A stretch of DNA of 64,000 bases from Gaiellasilicea sp963705515 (GTDB lineage: Bacteria > Actinomycetota > Thermoleophilia > Gaiellales > Gaiellaceae), in contig CAVPJV010000009.1 in the NCBI GenBank assembly GCA_963705515.1, positions 620,001 to 684,000 on the forward strand, given 5' to 3'. The position numbers were made by a program, and so were the translations under genes. Positions 53,427 through 62,180 of the stretch are shown piece by piece (positions within the stretch are counted from its first letter, which is position 1; every line of letters starts with the position of its first letter). Under the pieces are notes generated by a model that did no database searches, had not been told where the DNA came from, and worked only from the letters and a program-made list of their open reading frames with translations.

Positions 53427-56165
53427 TCAGAGCTTGCGTGCGAGCTCTGTCCGCGAGCGCACACCGAGCTTGGCATAGACGTGCGTCAGGTGGCTCGCGA
53501 CCGTCCGCTCGGCGAGGAAGAGCGTCGCGGCCACCTCCGCGTTCGTCCGTCCCTCCGCCACGAGGTCGGCGACGCGCCGCTCAGCCGGGGTCAGGCCGTC
53601 GCTCCGCGTCCGTCCGCCGATCGCCCCCAGCTCCCCACGGGCGCGCTCGGTCCAGCCGTCGGCCCCAAGCTCCTCAAAGCCCGCCAGCGCCAGCTCGATC
53701 GCCTCCCGTGCCTGCCGTTTCTCCCGCGCCCTCCGTCGCGTGACGCCGAGCGCGAGGAGCGCCCTCGCTCGGCCGAACGGGTCGCCCACCGCCTCGTGCT
53801 GCTCGACGGCTTCCGCAAGCAGGCTCAACGCCGCCGCGACGTCGCCCCTTGCCGCCGCGACGAGGCCACGGCAGCGGGTGGCGTGCGCCAGCGCCCAGGC
53901 GCGATCGAGCCGGCGGGCATCGGCTTCCCAAGCGTCGAGACGGACGACGGCGTCGTCAACCTGCCCGAGCTCGAGCAGCGCCTCGACCTGCTCGGACCGC
54001 CACAGCTGCATCATCGGTTCAGCGCCGTCGGCCGCGTCCGTCATCTCCTCCGCCGACCTGAAGCAGTCGACGGCTGCGGCCGGAGACCCGCTCCAGAGCT
54101 CGACCAGCCCGAGCGTCGTCAGCGGCCCGTGCAGGCGCACCTCGTGGAGCTCCGACAGCCGGCAGGCTTCCTCGGCGAGCTCGCGAGCGCGCGGGAGGTC
54201 GCCGCGGTGGGCGGCTATCAGCGTCGGCGGGAAGAGGCTCGTCGGCGATGCGACCTCGTCGCGCACGTACGGGCCGCCCAGCTGCCGCGACTGCCGCGCG
54301 TGCTGATCTGCCAGCGTGTAGTTCCCGGTCCGCAGCTCGACCATCGCCAGGTACCAGAGCGCGTAGGCCGCCATTCGCTCGTCCCGCTCGCTCCAGTCCG
54401 CGTGGAGGCTCTCGAGGAGGGCGCGGGCGCGGTCGAAGCGGGCCGACCAGACGAGGACGTGCGCGAGCGGGAAAGCCACGTCCGCCACGGCCTGCGACAC
54501 CTCGCCGTCGCGGACGAGCTCGTAGGCCTGCTCGGCGAGCTCGAGCGCCCCGGGCCTGCCTGCGTTGAGCTGGATCAGGGCGAGCCCGCCGACCGCCGAC
54601 GCGCGCAGGGCCGCGTCGCCGACCTGCTCGGCCAGGTCGACCGCCGCATGCGCGTGCTCCTCCGCTGCGTCGAGTCCCTCCCGGAAGCGGACGTCCAGGC
54701 TGAGCCGCTGGTGGATCGACGCCCGTAGTGCGGCCGGCGCACCGGGCTCGAGCAGCGCCTGCTTCAGCAGTGGCACCGCGTGAGGCATGTCCTCCGCCTC
54801 GGCGAGGAGCACGAGCGCGTAGGCCCGGTCGGCCCCCGGCGCGACACGGGCGGCGAGCTCGGCCGCCAGCACCCGCCCGCGCTCGACATCGCCCGCAGCG
54901 AGGTGCGAGCGCGCCGCCGCAGCCGCGCGGCGATCGAGGTCGGCGTGGTGCTCGGGCGGCGTCAGCCGCATCGCGTGCTCGCCAAGCTCTGCGGAGACCA
55001 TCGGTGCGCCCTGCGCGGCCGTCGTCGTGGCAGCAGCTTCGAGCAGCGCAGCGAGCTCGGCATCCGGCCGGTCGGTCGAGAGCGCAAGGTGACGCGCACG
55101 GGCGAGCGGATCCTCGGCGATCTCTGCCAGACGACCGTGGACGCGCTGCCGCTCGCCGGGCGGGAGCCCCTGATAGAGGACCGAGGCCAGGAGCGGGTGC
55201 GTGAGCCGGACCGAGCCGCCGGCGAGCTCGATCACATTCGCGGCGAGCGCCGGGTCGAGCGCGCCAGGCTCGATCCCCGCGCCGGCGAGCTGTGTCGGCG
55301 TCAGGCGCGCATCTGCGGACGCGAGCACGAGCACCTCGCGTGTCGGGGCTTCGAAGCCGTCGAGACGGGCGGAGACGAGCTCCTCCAGCCGTTCGGGGAC
55401 GGGCAGCGGCTGCGTCGGGTCCCGCACCGCGCCGTCTGCCCCGAGCGCCCGCGCGAGCTCGAGTGCGTAGAACGGATTCCCGCCCGACACCGCGTGCAGC
55501 CGGAACAGCGTCGGCCGGGGTAGGCCATGGGAGAGCAGGCTGCGCAGGACCTGATGCGTCGCGCCGACGCTGAGCGGCCCGACCCGGATCCGCTCGACGC
55601 GCTCGCCGTCGAGAGCGTCCTCGACCGCGGTCGACTGCTGCGGCTCGCCGAGCCGCCGCGTCCAGAGCAGTGAGATGTCGGCCTCCGGTAGCCGCCGCAG
55701 CGCAAACCCGAGCGCGCTCGCAGACGAAGCGTCGAGCCACTGCAGATCGTCGATCGCAATCACCAACCCGTCCTCGGCGAGCAGCTCGAGAGCGCTCCGA
55801 ACTGCGACTCCGAGCGCCCGCTGGTCGACGCCGCCCCCAGGCGCATCCTCGATCAGCAGCGCGACCTCCAGCGCCCGGCGCCGGGGTGTCGTCAGGACCG
55901 GCAGCACCTCGTCGAGCGCGCCGTCGAGCAGATCGCCGAGACCGGCGTGGGCGAGCGCGCGCTCCGACTCGGCGGGACGCGACGAGAGCACGCGCGACCC
56001 GCGGCCGCGCGCCTCCTCGACGGCGGCGAGCCAGAGCGTCGACTTCCCGATCCCGGCATCGCCCTCCAGGGCGATCGCGATTGGGCCGCGCATCGCGCCA
56101 CGCCGATCGAGAAACGCAGACAGCGCGCCGAGCTCCCCGTCTCTGCCCACGACCTCGACTGCCAT
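53427..56165 (-). CDS. LuxR-family ATPase regulator (LAL type)
   Basis: 912 residues from ATG 56165 (VVGRDGELGALSAFLDRR follows at once). AAA/STAND module: Walker A EGDAGIGKSTLW, Walker B LVIAIDDLQWLDASSASALGFALRRL, sensor and arm regions; then a long TPR-like helical middle (residues about 400-840) and a C-terminal LuxR helix-turn-helix TPAERRVADLVAEGRTNAEVAATLFLAERTVASHLTHVYAKLGVRSRTELARKL. Such MalT-like regulators activate transcription on binding a ligand and ATP. The target is unknown; it is next to a membrane hydrolase gene on the other strand. Confidence 0.93.
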   Translation of the reverse strand: MAVEVVGRDGELGALSAFLDRRGAMRGPIAIALEGDAGIGKSTLWLAAVEEARGRGSRVLSSRPAESERALAHAGLGDLLDGALDEVLPVLTTPRRRALEVALLIEDAPGGGVDQRALGVAVRSALELLAEDGLVIAIDDLQWLDASSASALGFALRRLPEADISLLWTRRLGEPQQSTAVEDALDGERVERIRVGPLSVGATHQVLRSLLSHGLPRPTLFRLHAVSGGNPFYALELARALGADGAVRDPTQPLPVPERLEELVSARLDGFEAPTREVLVLASADARLTPTQLAGAGIEPGALDPALAANVIELAGGSVRLTHPLLASVLYQGLPPGERQRVHGRLAEIAEDPLARARHLALSTDRPDAELAALLEAAATTTAAQGAPMVSAELGEHAMRLTPPEHHADLDRRAAAAARSHLAAGDVERGRVLAAELAARVAPGADRAYALVLLAEAEDMPHAVPLLKQALLEPGAPAALRASIHQRLSLDVRFREGLDAAEEHAHAAVDLAEQVGDAALRASAVGGLALIQLNAGRPGALELAEQAYELVRDGEVSQAVADVAFPLAHVLVWSARFDRARALLESLHADWSERDERMAAYALWYLAMVELRTGNYTLADQHARQSRQLGGPYVRDEVASPTSLFPPTLIAAHRGDLPRARELAEEACRLSELHEVRLHGPLTTLGLVELWSGSPAAAVDCFRSAEEMTDAADGAEPMMQLWRSEQVEALLELGQVDDAVVRLDAWEADARRLDRAWALAHATRCRGLVAAARGDVAAALSLLAEAVEQHEAVGDPFGRARALLALGVTRRRAREKRQAREAIELALAGFEELGADGWTERARGELGAIGGRTRSDGLTPAERRVADLVAEGRTNAEVAATLFLAERTVASHLTHVYAKLGVRSRTELARKL

Positions 56166-56202
56166 GTTCGTGCAGCCATCGTGACAGGAGAAATCGCGAA
56201 AG

Positions 56203-56415
56203 TCAGCCCGACTGGCCCACTTCGCGGGTCGGGACGCGCTGCGCCCGCGTGGTCGCGCGGGCCTCGCGCCACCAGATGAACTCGTAGGCGTGCAAGGCGA
56301 GCCAGACGGCCGTCGCGAGCGCAAGCGCGGCGAGGGCGGGAACGGCAACGGCGACGGGCAGCAGCGCGACGAAGACGACGGCGGTGACGAGCGGCAGGTG
56401 CAGGTAGCTGAACAC
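56203..56415 (-). pseudogene. possible LtrA-family C-terminal remnant
   Basis: 70 residues: MFSYLHLPLVTAVVFVALLPV, a second hydrophobic segment ALAALALATAVWLALHAYEFIWWREARATTR and a polar tail. FSYLHLPLV and the final two helices resemble the C-terminal end of low-temperature-requirement A (LtrA) membrane proteins, which are about 380 residues; nothing upstream continues the family. Either a small two-helix protein or a decayed gene fragment. Confidence 0.4.
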
Positions 56416-56489
56416 GTCCCAGCTGCTCGCTCACAGGCGGACGCTACCGCGACGGGGCACACCACTTCGAGTCGCGATAGTTCCGAACG

Positions 56490-57650
56490 GTGCCCATCGG
56501 TTATCTGAACACAACCGCCCTCGTGGCGGTCTGCACGCTGTTCGCGCTGGCGCCGCGGCAGCGGCGCCAGTCCAGCCAGGGGAACGTGAGCTACTGGCTC
56601 GGCTTCCTCGTCAACGAGCTGCCGTTCCTCGCGTTCTACGTGCTTCTCGCCTCCACCGCGCTGGCGATCGGCCAGGGCGACATCGACTCGCCCGTCGGCT
56701 GGGTCGCGTTCGCACTTGCCGTCCTCGCGACAGTCGGGCTCGTAGCGGTCGTCAGGCGGGCCTGGCAGGCCGGCCCAGCAGTCGATCGGGCCCTGCGCGA
56801 GGCTCTCGGTGCGGAGTGGCGCACCCAGCTCGACCCCGACGTGGCCACAAGACTGCGCCGCCGCCTTCCGCTCGTCCGCATCCTGGTCGGGCCGTTCGTC
56901 TTCCGCCGCCGCGATGTCGAACGGGTGGCGAACATCCCGTACGGCGATGCCGGCAGGCGACATCTGCTCGACGTCTACCGCCATCGCTCGCATCCGTCCG
57001 GCGGCCCCACGCTGATCCACCTGCACGGTGGCGCATTCGGGAGCGGTAGGAAGAACCGGCAGGCACGTCCACTTCTCTACCGGCTCGCGAGCCAGGGCTG
57101 GCTGTGCGTCAGCGCGAACTACCGCCTCCGTCCGGCCGCGACGTTCCCCGATCACCTGATCGACGCCAAGAACGTGATCGCCTGGGTGCGCGAGCACGGC
57201 CACGAGTACGGCGCCGATCCGACGCTGGTGTTCGTGGCCGGAAGCTCGGCCGGCGGTCACCTGGCCGCGTTGGCCGCGCTGACGCCGAACGACCCTGCGT
57301 TCCAGCCCGGGTTCGAGAGCGTTGACACCTCGGTCGCCGCCGCCATCGGCCTCGGCAGCTACTACGGAAGCACCGGCAGCGAGGACGCGCCGCCATCGTC
57401 ACCGCTCGCGTACGTCCGCGGCCAGGCGCCGCCCTTCTTCGTCGCGCACGGGGATCTCGACACGCTCGTGCCCGTGGACGACGCGCGCCGCTTCGTCGAG
57501 AGCTTGCGGAGCAGCTCCGACAATCCGGTCGTGTACGTGGAGCTGCCCGGCGGCCAGCACTCGTTCGACCTCTTCCACTCGATCCGCTTCGAGCGGGTCG
57601 TCGATGCGATCGAGGCGTTCGCCGCGTGGGTGAGGTCGCGCGCCTCGTGA
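56490..57650 (+). CDS. alpha/beta hydrolase (HSL/esterase family) with N-terminal membrane segments
   Basis: 386 residues, GTG 56490. Two or three N-terminal hydrophobic segments (to residue about 90: FLVNELPFLAFYVLLASTALAIG, WVAFALAVLATVGLVAVV), then the hydrolase: oxyanion HLHGGAFGSG, ANYRLRPAATFPDHLIDAKNVIAWV, nucleophile VAGSSAGGHLAAL, acid FVAHGDLDTLVPVDDARR and His in LPGGQHSFDLF. All three catalytic residues are in place, so it is likely an active carboxylesterase or lipase. Stop overlaps the next GTG (GTGA). Confidence 0.9.
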   Translation: MPIGYLNTTALVAVCTLFALAPRQRRQSSQGNVSYWLGFLVNELPFLAFYVLLASTALAIGQGDIDSPVGWVAFALAVLATVGLVAVVRRAWQAGPAVDRALREALGAEWRTQLDPDVATRLRRRLPLVRILVGPFVFRRRDVERVANIPYGDAGRRHLLDVYRHRSHPSGGPTLIHLHGGAFGSGRKNRQARPLLYRLASQGWLCVSANYRLRPAATFPDHLIDAKNVIAWVREHGHEYGADPTLVFVAGSSAGGHLAALAALTPNDPAFQPGFESVDTSVAAAIGLGSYYGSTGSEDAPPSSPLAYVRGQAPPFFVAHGDLDTLVPVDDARRFVESLRSSSDNPVVYVELPGGQHSFDLFHSIRFERVVDAIEAFAAWVRSRAS

Positions 57651-58423
57651 CCGTCGACCGCCTCAGCCTGATCGCAGACACGCTCGGACGCAGTCCGCGG
57701 ACGCTCCGTTGGATCGACGAGGGCTACGACTTCGAGGTGGCGATCGTCGACGACGAGTTGGTGTTCCGCTTCCCGCGGCGCGCCGGCGTCGAGGAGGCGC
57801 TTGAGGTCGAGATCGAGCTGCTGCCGGCGCTCGCTCCAGCACTGCCGGTGGCCGTCCCCGTCTTCGAGCATGTCTCGCGCGAGCCGCTCTTCGTCGCCTA
57901 TCGCACGATTCGGGGCACGCCGCTCGTGAACGAGGACGGCGACGGCATGCTGGCGTTCCTCGAGGCGCTTCACGCATTTGACGCATCCGGGCTGCGGATC
58001 GACCGGTCGAACTGGGTCGACGCCTACCGCAACCAGTGCCTCGAGTTCGAACGGCTCGTGCTCCCGCAGCTCGAACGCGACCTGCACGCCAAGGCGAAGC
58101 AGCTCTTCGACGATGTGGAGACGCTGGTGGGGTTCAGCCCGGCGCTGCTCCACGCCGACCTCGGCCCCGCACATCTCCTTGTGCGCGACGGGCGCCTCGC
58201 CGGTGTCATCGACTGGGGCGACGCTCGTCTCGGCGATCCCGCTCTCGACTATGCATGGGCGCTCAACGGCCCGTTCGCCGATTGGGAGGTCGACGACGAC
58301 CTGCGTCGCCGGGCGCGGTTCTACCACCGGCTCGGCCCCTGGTACGAGGCGCACTACGGGCTCTTCACCGACCAGCCGGCGCACACCGAGCTCGGGCTCG
58401 CCGGAATCAGAGCCAGGCTCTGA
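57647..58423 (+). CDS. phosphotransferase of the aminoglycoside/choline kinase-like family
   Basis: 258 residues from GTG 57647. Protein-kinase-like fold: YDFEVAIVDDELVFRFPRRAGVEEALEVEIELLPAL (nucleotide-binding lobe), catalytic loop LLHADLGPAHLLV (HxDxxxxH/N variant) and metal-binding VIDWGDARLGDPALDYAWAL. Substrate probably a small hydroxyl compound; a resistance role is not implied. Coupled to the esterase gene; 17-bp convergent overlap with the AlkZ-like gene. Confidence 0.9.
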   Translation: MTVDRLSLIADTLGRSPRTLRWIDEGYDFEVAIVDDELVFRFPRRAGVEEALEVEIELLPALAPALPVAVPVFEHVSREPLFVAYRTIRGTPLVNEDGDGMLAFLEALHAFDASGLRIDRSNWVDAYRNQCLEFERLVLPQLERDLHAKAKQLFDDVETLVGFSPALLHADLGPAHLLVRDGRLAGVIDWGDARLGDPALDYAWALNGPFADWEVDDDLRRRARFYHRLGPWYEAHYGLFTDQPAHTELGLAGIRARL

Positions 58424-59429
58424 GCCGCGCGGCCTCGTCCTCGACGTCGGCCTTGACCGCGCGCGACAGCGTCTCGAACGGCTCGACGACGATGCGCTCC
58501 TCCTCGACGCGCCACGTGCCGGCGACGAACCCGTCGACGAGGAACGTCTGCGCGACGTCGCCGTTCATCTTGATCACCGTCTTCCGGTACTCCTCGGGGA
58601 GCACGCGCGTCCGGTCGGCGAAGGCGAGCAGCACGTTGTCCCACTTCGGCAGGAAGCGGACCGGCGCGGGGACTTCCACGTCTGGCAGTGGTGCGCCGGG
58701 GACGTCGAAGAGCTCACGGCCGTTCTCGTCGCGAAAGCGGAGGAGCTCGAGCACGTCGATCGCCCGCTGGATCTCGGCCACGCGCATCATCGACCAGGCG
58801 ACCATGTCGCGCCGCGACGCAGGCCCGAATGAGGCGAGATAGCGCCGGAACATCTCGGCGCGCGCCTCGAGCGGGTCGTGTGCCTCGGGCTCGCCGACCG
58901 CTGCGAAGCGGCCGTTGTTCTGCCCCTGCCAGAGCGCCGCGTCGGAGTGGTGGAGCACGTGCCCGGCCACGCGGGCGTTCTGCCAGGCGCGGCGCGCCTG
59001 GATGCCGGTGAGCCCGTGCTCCTGCTCGAGATACGCGAGTGCCTCGTCCACGGTCACCGAGCCTCCGGCGGCGAGCTCCCGCACCGCCGGCGCGAGCCGC
59101 TTCGCGCCGGCCGACTCCCAGGGGAAGTTGGTCTCGCTCATCGCCGAGCGGAACACCGCGTAGTCGCGCGCGGTGACGAAGTGCAGCGTCCCCCGCATCA
59201 TCGTCGCTCGCAGGACGGCACGCTGAACGAGCAGGCGTTCGAGGGACGCGCGCCGGAAGCTCGTCGCGCGGGTCCAGATGCCGACGTAGGGCGCCTGCGG
59301 CGACTGCGCCTGCATGCCGACCAGGTGCTCGATCATCGCGGCCGGTGTGAGTCGTTTCCGCTTCAGCAGCAGCTGACGGGCGAGCGTGGCGCGGTTCAGC
59401 TCGCGCAGCGTAAGGACGCGCTCGGCCAC
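58407..59429 (-). CDS. winged-helix protein of the AlkZ-like DNA glycosylase family (HTH_42)
   Basis: 340 residues. ELNRATLARQLLLKRKRLTPAAMIEHLVGMQAQSPQAPYVGIWTR opens the HTH_42/AlkZ fold; QAQ (residues 40-42) is the catalytic QxQ motif of interstrand-crosslink glycosylases such as AlkZ/YcaQ. Also RATMMRGTLHFVTARDYAVFR, GPASRRDMVAWSMM and LPKWDNVLLAFADRTRVLPEEYRKTV. It may excise alkylated bases or crosslinks; some family members sit in natural-product self-resistance clusters, which is not evident here. Confidence 0.88.
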   Translation of the reverse strand: MAERVLTLRELNRATLARQLLLKRKRLTPAAMIEHLVGMQAQSPQAPYVGIWTRATSFRRASLERLLVQRAVLRATMMRGTLHFVTARDYAVFRSAMSETNFPWESAGAKRLAPAVRELAAGGSVTVDEALAYLEQEHGLTGIQARRAWQNARVAGHVLHHSDAALWQGQNNGRFAAVGEPEAHDPLEARAEMFRRYLASFGPASRRDMVAWSMMRVAEIQRAIDVLELLRFRDENGRELFDVPGAPLPDVEVPAPVRFLPKWDNVLLAFADRTRVLPEEYRKTVIKMNGDVAQTFLVDGFVAGTWRVEEERIVVEPFETLSRAVKADVEDEAARLRAWL

Positions 59430-59483
59430 GCGTTTACGCTACACGACGGCATCGCGAACCCCTGCAGCACAGGAGGTACTACC

Positions 59484-59864
59484 GTGATCGACGTGCAGCG
59501 AGTCGACTACATCCGCATCCCGGTGACGGACATGGAGCAGGCGAACCACTTCTATGGTGAGGTGCTCGGTCTCCCGAGGAACCCGAACTCACCGGCCGAG
59601 GACTGGGTCGAGTACGAGGCCGGCAACGTCACGCTCGCCGTGATGACCCCGCACACGCACGAGTACGAGTTCACGCCGTTGCCGCCCGGAACGCTCGCTT
59701 TCCGCGTCCCCGACGTCGCGGCGGCGAAGGCGAAGCTGGAGGAAGCCGGCGTCCAGGTCAACGAGATGTGGGACTCCGGCGTCTGCCATGGAGCCGGTGT
59801 CCGCGACCCCGACGGCAACGCCATCCTCCTCCACCACCGCTACAAGCCGTACGAGGAGACCTGA
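59484..59864 (+). CDS. VOC family protein
   Basis: 126 residues from GTG 59484 with a perfect AGGAGG seven bases upstream. Single VOC domain: VDYIRIPVTDMEQANHFYGEVLGLPRNPNS, WVEYEAGNVTLAVM, GTLAFRVPDVAAAKAKLEEAGVQV, GVCHGAGVRDPDGNAILLHHRYKPY. Small-molecule lyase, isomerase or binding protein. The cupin gene follows 5 bp later, so the two are co-transcribed. Confidence 0.9.
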   Translation: MIDVQRVDYIRIPVTDMEQANHFYGEVLGLPRNPNSPAEDWVEYEAGNVTLAVMTPHTHEYEFTPLPPGTLAFRVPDVAAAKAKLEEAGVQVNEMWDSGVCHGAGVRDPDGNAILLHHRYKPYEET

Positions 59865-59869
59865 TCGCG

Positions 59870-60220
59870 GTGAGCACGGAGAGGTGGACATGGCCGGACG
59901 CGCTCGATGCGCTGACGGCGGCCCCCGAGTCGCATCGGCTCCTCTTCGAGAACGACGCCGTTCGCGTCCTGGAGACGAGGATCGCGCCGGGTGAGACCAC
60001 CAAGCTGCACACGCATCGGTGGGCCGGCAGTCTCTACGTCCTCTCGTTCGGCCACTTCGTCCGCCGTGACGCCGAGGGCACGGTCCTGGCCGACACTCGC
60101 GACGGCGAGGCGCTCCCGGAACGAGGGACGGCGCTGTGGGGCCCGTCCCTCCCGCCTCACACCCTCGAGAACGTCGACAGCGTCGACATCCACGTGATCG
60201 GCGTCGAGCTCAAGAGCTAG
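59870..60220 (+). CDS. small cupin-like protein
   Basis: 116 residues from GTG 59870. One cupin barrel: RIAPGETTKLHTHRWAGSLYVLSFGHFV (His-x-His of motif 1), later LPPHTLENVDSVDIHVIGVEL (motif 2 His). Metal binding is likely; enzymatic role unknown. Coupled to the VOC gene and convergent with the larger cupin gene. Confidence 0.82.
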   Translation: MSTERWTWPDALDALTAAPESHRLLFENDAVRVLETRIAPGETTKLHTHRWAGSLYVLSFGHFVRRDAEGTVLADTRDGEALPERGTALWGPSLPPHTLENVDSVDIHVIGVELKS

Positions 60221-60232
60221 GCGTCGGCGGGC

Positions 60233-60793
60233 TCAGGCCCAGGGCAGGCGGTCCCAGTACGAGGGCCGCTCCCGCCGCGACGGCTCGAAGCCCACGTACG
60301 CCTGGTCCGGGTCGGCCGTCTCCTCCTTCGCGCTTGCGCCGTAGCGCGCGGCGAGCTCCGACACCGGGTAGAGGACCTCCCATGGCTCCGACCGCGAGCC
60401 GGCCATCAGGATCACGCACGGCCCGTCGCCGGCGCCGACGAAGATGTGCTCGGTCCCGGCGGGGGCGTGGAAGAAGTCCCACGCCTTGAGCGTCCGCTCC
60501 CCACCTTCGACGAGTAGCCGGCACTCGCCCGACAGGACGAGGAAGTCCTCCTGCTGATTCTCGGCGTGGTAGAGGCCGTTCGGCTCACCCGGCTCGAGGA
60601 CGTGGAGCTTGATCCCGAACTGCGGGAACTTCGCCATCGGCGTCTCGAAGACGCAATCCGCCCCGGACGTCCGCTTGTCGCCGCCGTCGTTCTCCGACGT
60701 CAGCCAGTGGGCGTCGCGCACGTTGACGACGAACCAGCCTTCGCTCACAGGCCCGAGGCCCGAGCCGGAGTCCCCTAGCTGCGCCTCGGCCAC
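60233..60793 (-). CDS. cupin domain protein
   Basis: 186 residues. WFVVNVRDAHWLTSENDGGDKRTSGADCVFE, then a cupin barrel KLHVLEPGEPNGLYHAENQQEDFLVLSGECRLLVEGGERTLKAWDFFHAPAGTEHIFVGAGDGPCVILMAG. The His/Glu pattern HAENQQEDF and GTEH forms the metal site. C-terminal ARYGASAKEETADPDQAYVGFEPSRRERPSYW is an extra tail. Function unknown. Confidence 0.88.
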   Translation of the reverse strand: MAEAQLGDSGSGLGPVSEGWFVVNVRDAHWLTSENDGGDKRTSGADCVFETPMAKFPQFGIKLHVLEPGEPNGLYHAENQQEDFLVLSGECRLLVEGGERTLKAWDFFHAPAGTEHIFVGAGDGPCVILMAGSRSEPWEVLYPVSELAARYGASAKEETADPDQAYVGFEPSRRERPSYWDRLPWA

Positions 60794-60842
60794 CCCGCGA
60801 GTCTAATCGGAGACGAAATCCGAGCGGCGACAAGCGCCCCCG

Positions 60843-60871
60843 CTCTCAGCGAACTCTCAGCCCGGCCTCAG
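60843..60871 (+). promoter_or_regulatory. three helically phased direct repeats upstream of PepSY gene
   Basis: CTCTCAG at 60843, CTCTCAG at 60854 and GCCTCAG at 60865: three 7-bp repeats spaced exactly 11 bp, about 75-100 bp before the PepSY start. This is the layout of OmpR/PhoP-type response-regulator sites. No two-component genes are next to it. Confidence 0.6.
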
Positions 60872-60941
60872 ACCCCTCTTAGCTTCCGGCACGACCCTGG
60901 TGCTGTCGCCACTCTCGGCGGCTACGAGGAAAGGACACACC

Positions 60942-61346
60942 GTGCAGAACACCCAGAGACCCTTCTTCCCGAGGTGGGCGGCGATCGCCGCCATTGCCGT
61001 CGGCGTCGCAGCAGGCAGCTACGGCATCGCCACCGCTGCGAGCGGGAGCTCCGGTGCCGGTTCGACCGGCTCGGCGACGACGGCGGCGACGACGCCGTCC
61101 GCAGCCGCACCGTCCAGGCAGCCCTGGGGCCACCAGCGCAGCGACGAGACCCTCCTGACCGGCGACAACCTCACCAAGGTGACCGCCGCAGCCCGGGCCA
61201 AGGTGCCCGGCGGCACGATCATTCGCGTCGAGACGGATGCGGACGGCAACGCCGCCTACGAGGCGCACATGACGAACGCGGCCGGTGAAGAGGTGACGGT
61301 GTACGTCGACAAGAGCTTCAACGTCGTCAGCGTCGAGACGCGTTGA
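60942..61346 (+). CDS. exported PepSY domain protein
   Basis: 134 residues from GTG 60942 with AGGAAAGGA upstream. Signal peptide or anchor (RWAAIAAIAVGVAAGSYGIATAAS), a Ser/Thr/Gly-rich linker, then a PepSY-like domain (LTGDNLTKVTAAARAKVPGGTIIRVETDADGNAAYEAHMTNAAGEEVTVYVDKSFNVVSVE). PepSY modules bind or inhibit peptidases or sense ligands outside the cell. Single gene behind phased repeats, probably two-component regulated. Confidence 0.88.
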   Translation: MQNTQRPFFPRWAAIAAIAVGVAAGSYGIATAASGSSGAGSTGSATTAATTPSAAAPSRQPWGHQRSDETLLTGDNLTKVTAAARAKVPGGTIIRVETDADGNAAYEAHMTNAAGEEVTVYVDKSFNVVSVETR

Positions 61347-61403
61347 CGCCCTCTCGGACGTCGGCGGGCCGCGTTCCGACGCGCGCCCGCCGACCTCTGC
61401 CGG

Positions 61404-62141
61404 CTACCCCACGACGGGCTTCTCCCAGACGGAGACGTGCCGCGTGCTCTCGCTTGTGAACGGCTTGCGCAGCCAGCCGCTCCAGCGCTCCCGCAACCGT
61501 AGTCCCGCGATCCGCGCCATCAGATCGAGCTCCGAGGGCCAGACGTAGCGGAAGGGAATCGATCGCTCGCGGAACCCGTCGCCCTCGGCAGTGAAGTGGT
61601 GCGAGACGAGGCCCTGATTCGCGACGTCGAACTCGTCGACGCAGTGATAACCCTCGCGGTAGTGGCTGACGACGACGGTCTCGCCCGGCTGCAGCCGCCG
61701 GAGCGACGGGACGCCGACCTCGATCACGAACGCTCCCCCGGGCTCGAGGTGGGCAGCGGCGTTCTCGAAGCAGGCGACCTGAGCGTCCTGCGTCGTCAGG
61801 TTCACGATCGTGTTGAAGACGAGGTAGACGAGCGGGAACGATCCCTCCACCTTCGTGGTCGCGAAGTCGCCGATTGCGACCGGGATCTCCTCGCCGCCCG
61901 GCTTCGCGCGCATCCGCGCGACCATCGCTCCGGACAGGTCGATCCCGTGGACGGGAACGCCGCGCTCCGCCAGCGGCAACGCGATCCGTCCCGTGCCGAT
62001 CCCGAGCTCGAGCGCGGCTCCATCCCCGGCGAGCTCGGCCAGAAAGGCGACGGCCGGCTCGACCACCGCAGGGTCGAACATGTCGCCGCTCTCCGCGTCG
62101 TACCGTGCTGCGATCTCCTCGCCGAAGTAGTCCTCGGGCAC
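61404..62141 (-). CDS. class I SAM-dependent methyltransferase
   Basis: 245 residues. YDAESGDMFDPAVVEPAVAFLAELAG, motif I ALELGIGTGRIALPLAERGVPVHGIDLSGAMVARMRAK, then VYLVFNTIVNLTTQDAQVACFENAAAHLEPGGAFVIEVGVPSL. Resembles the UbiE/Tam-like group. A C-terminal beta region with VVSHYREGYHCVDEFDVANQGLVSHHF binds the unknown acceptor. Stands alone, divergent from the GNAT gene by 39 bp. Confidence 0.9.
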   Translation of the reverse strand: MPEDYFGEEIAARYDAESGDMFDPAVVEPAVAFLAELAGDGAALELGIGTGRIALPLAERGVPVHGIDLSGAMVARMRAKPGGEEIPVAIGDFATTKVEGSFPLVYLVFNTIVNLTTQDAQVACFENAAAHLEPGGAFVIEVGVPSLRRLQPGETVVVSHYREGYHCVDEFDVANQGLVSHHFTAEGDGFRERSIPFRYVWPSELDLMARIAGLRLRERWSGWLRKPFTSESTRHVSVWEKPVVG

Positions 62142-62180
62142 GCCGCGAATCTAGCGGGCGCGCTCCAGTACGGTCCCCGC

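Noticed and set aside
56166..57260. N-terminal extension of the LuxR-type regulator to 1,277 residues
   Set aside because: The added part is antisense to the esterase gene, has no homology and precedes the family start VVGRDGEL.
57647..58423. Antibiotic resistance by aminoglycoside phosphotransferase
   Set aside because: The family is broad (choline, homoserine, macrolide and other kinases); no resistance context is seen.
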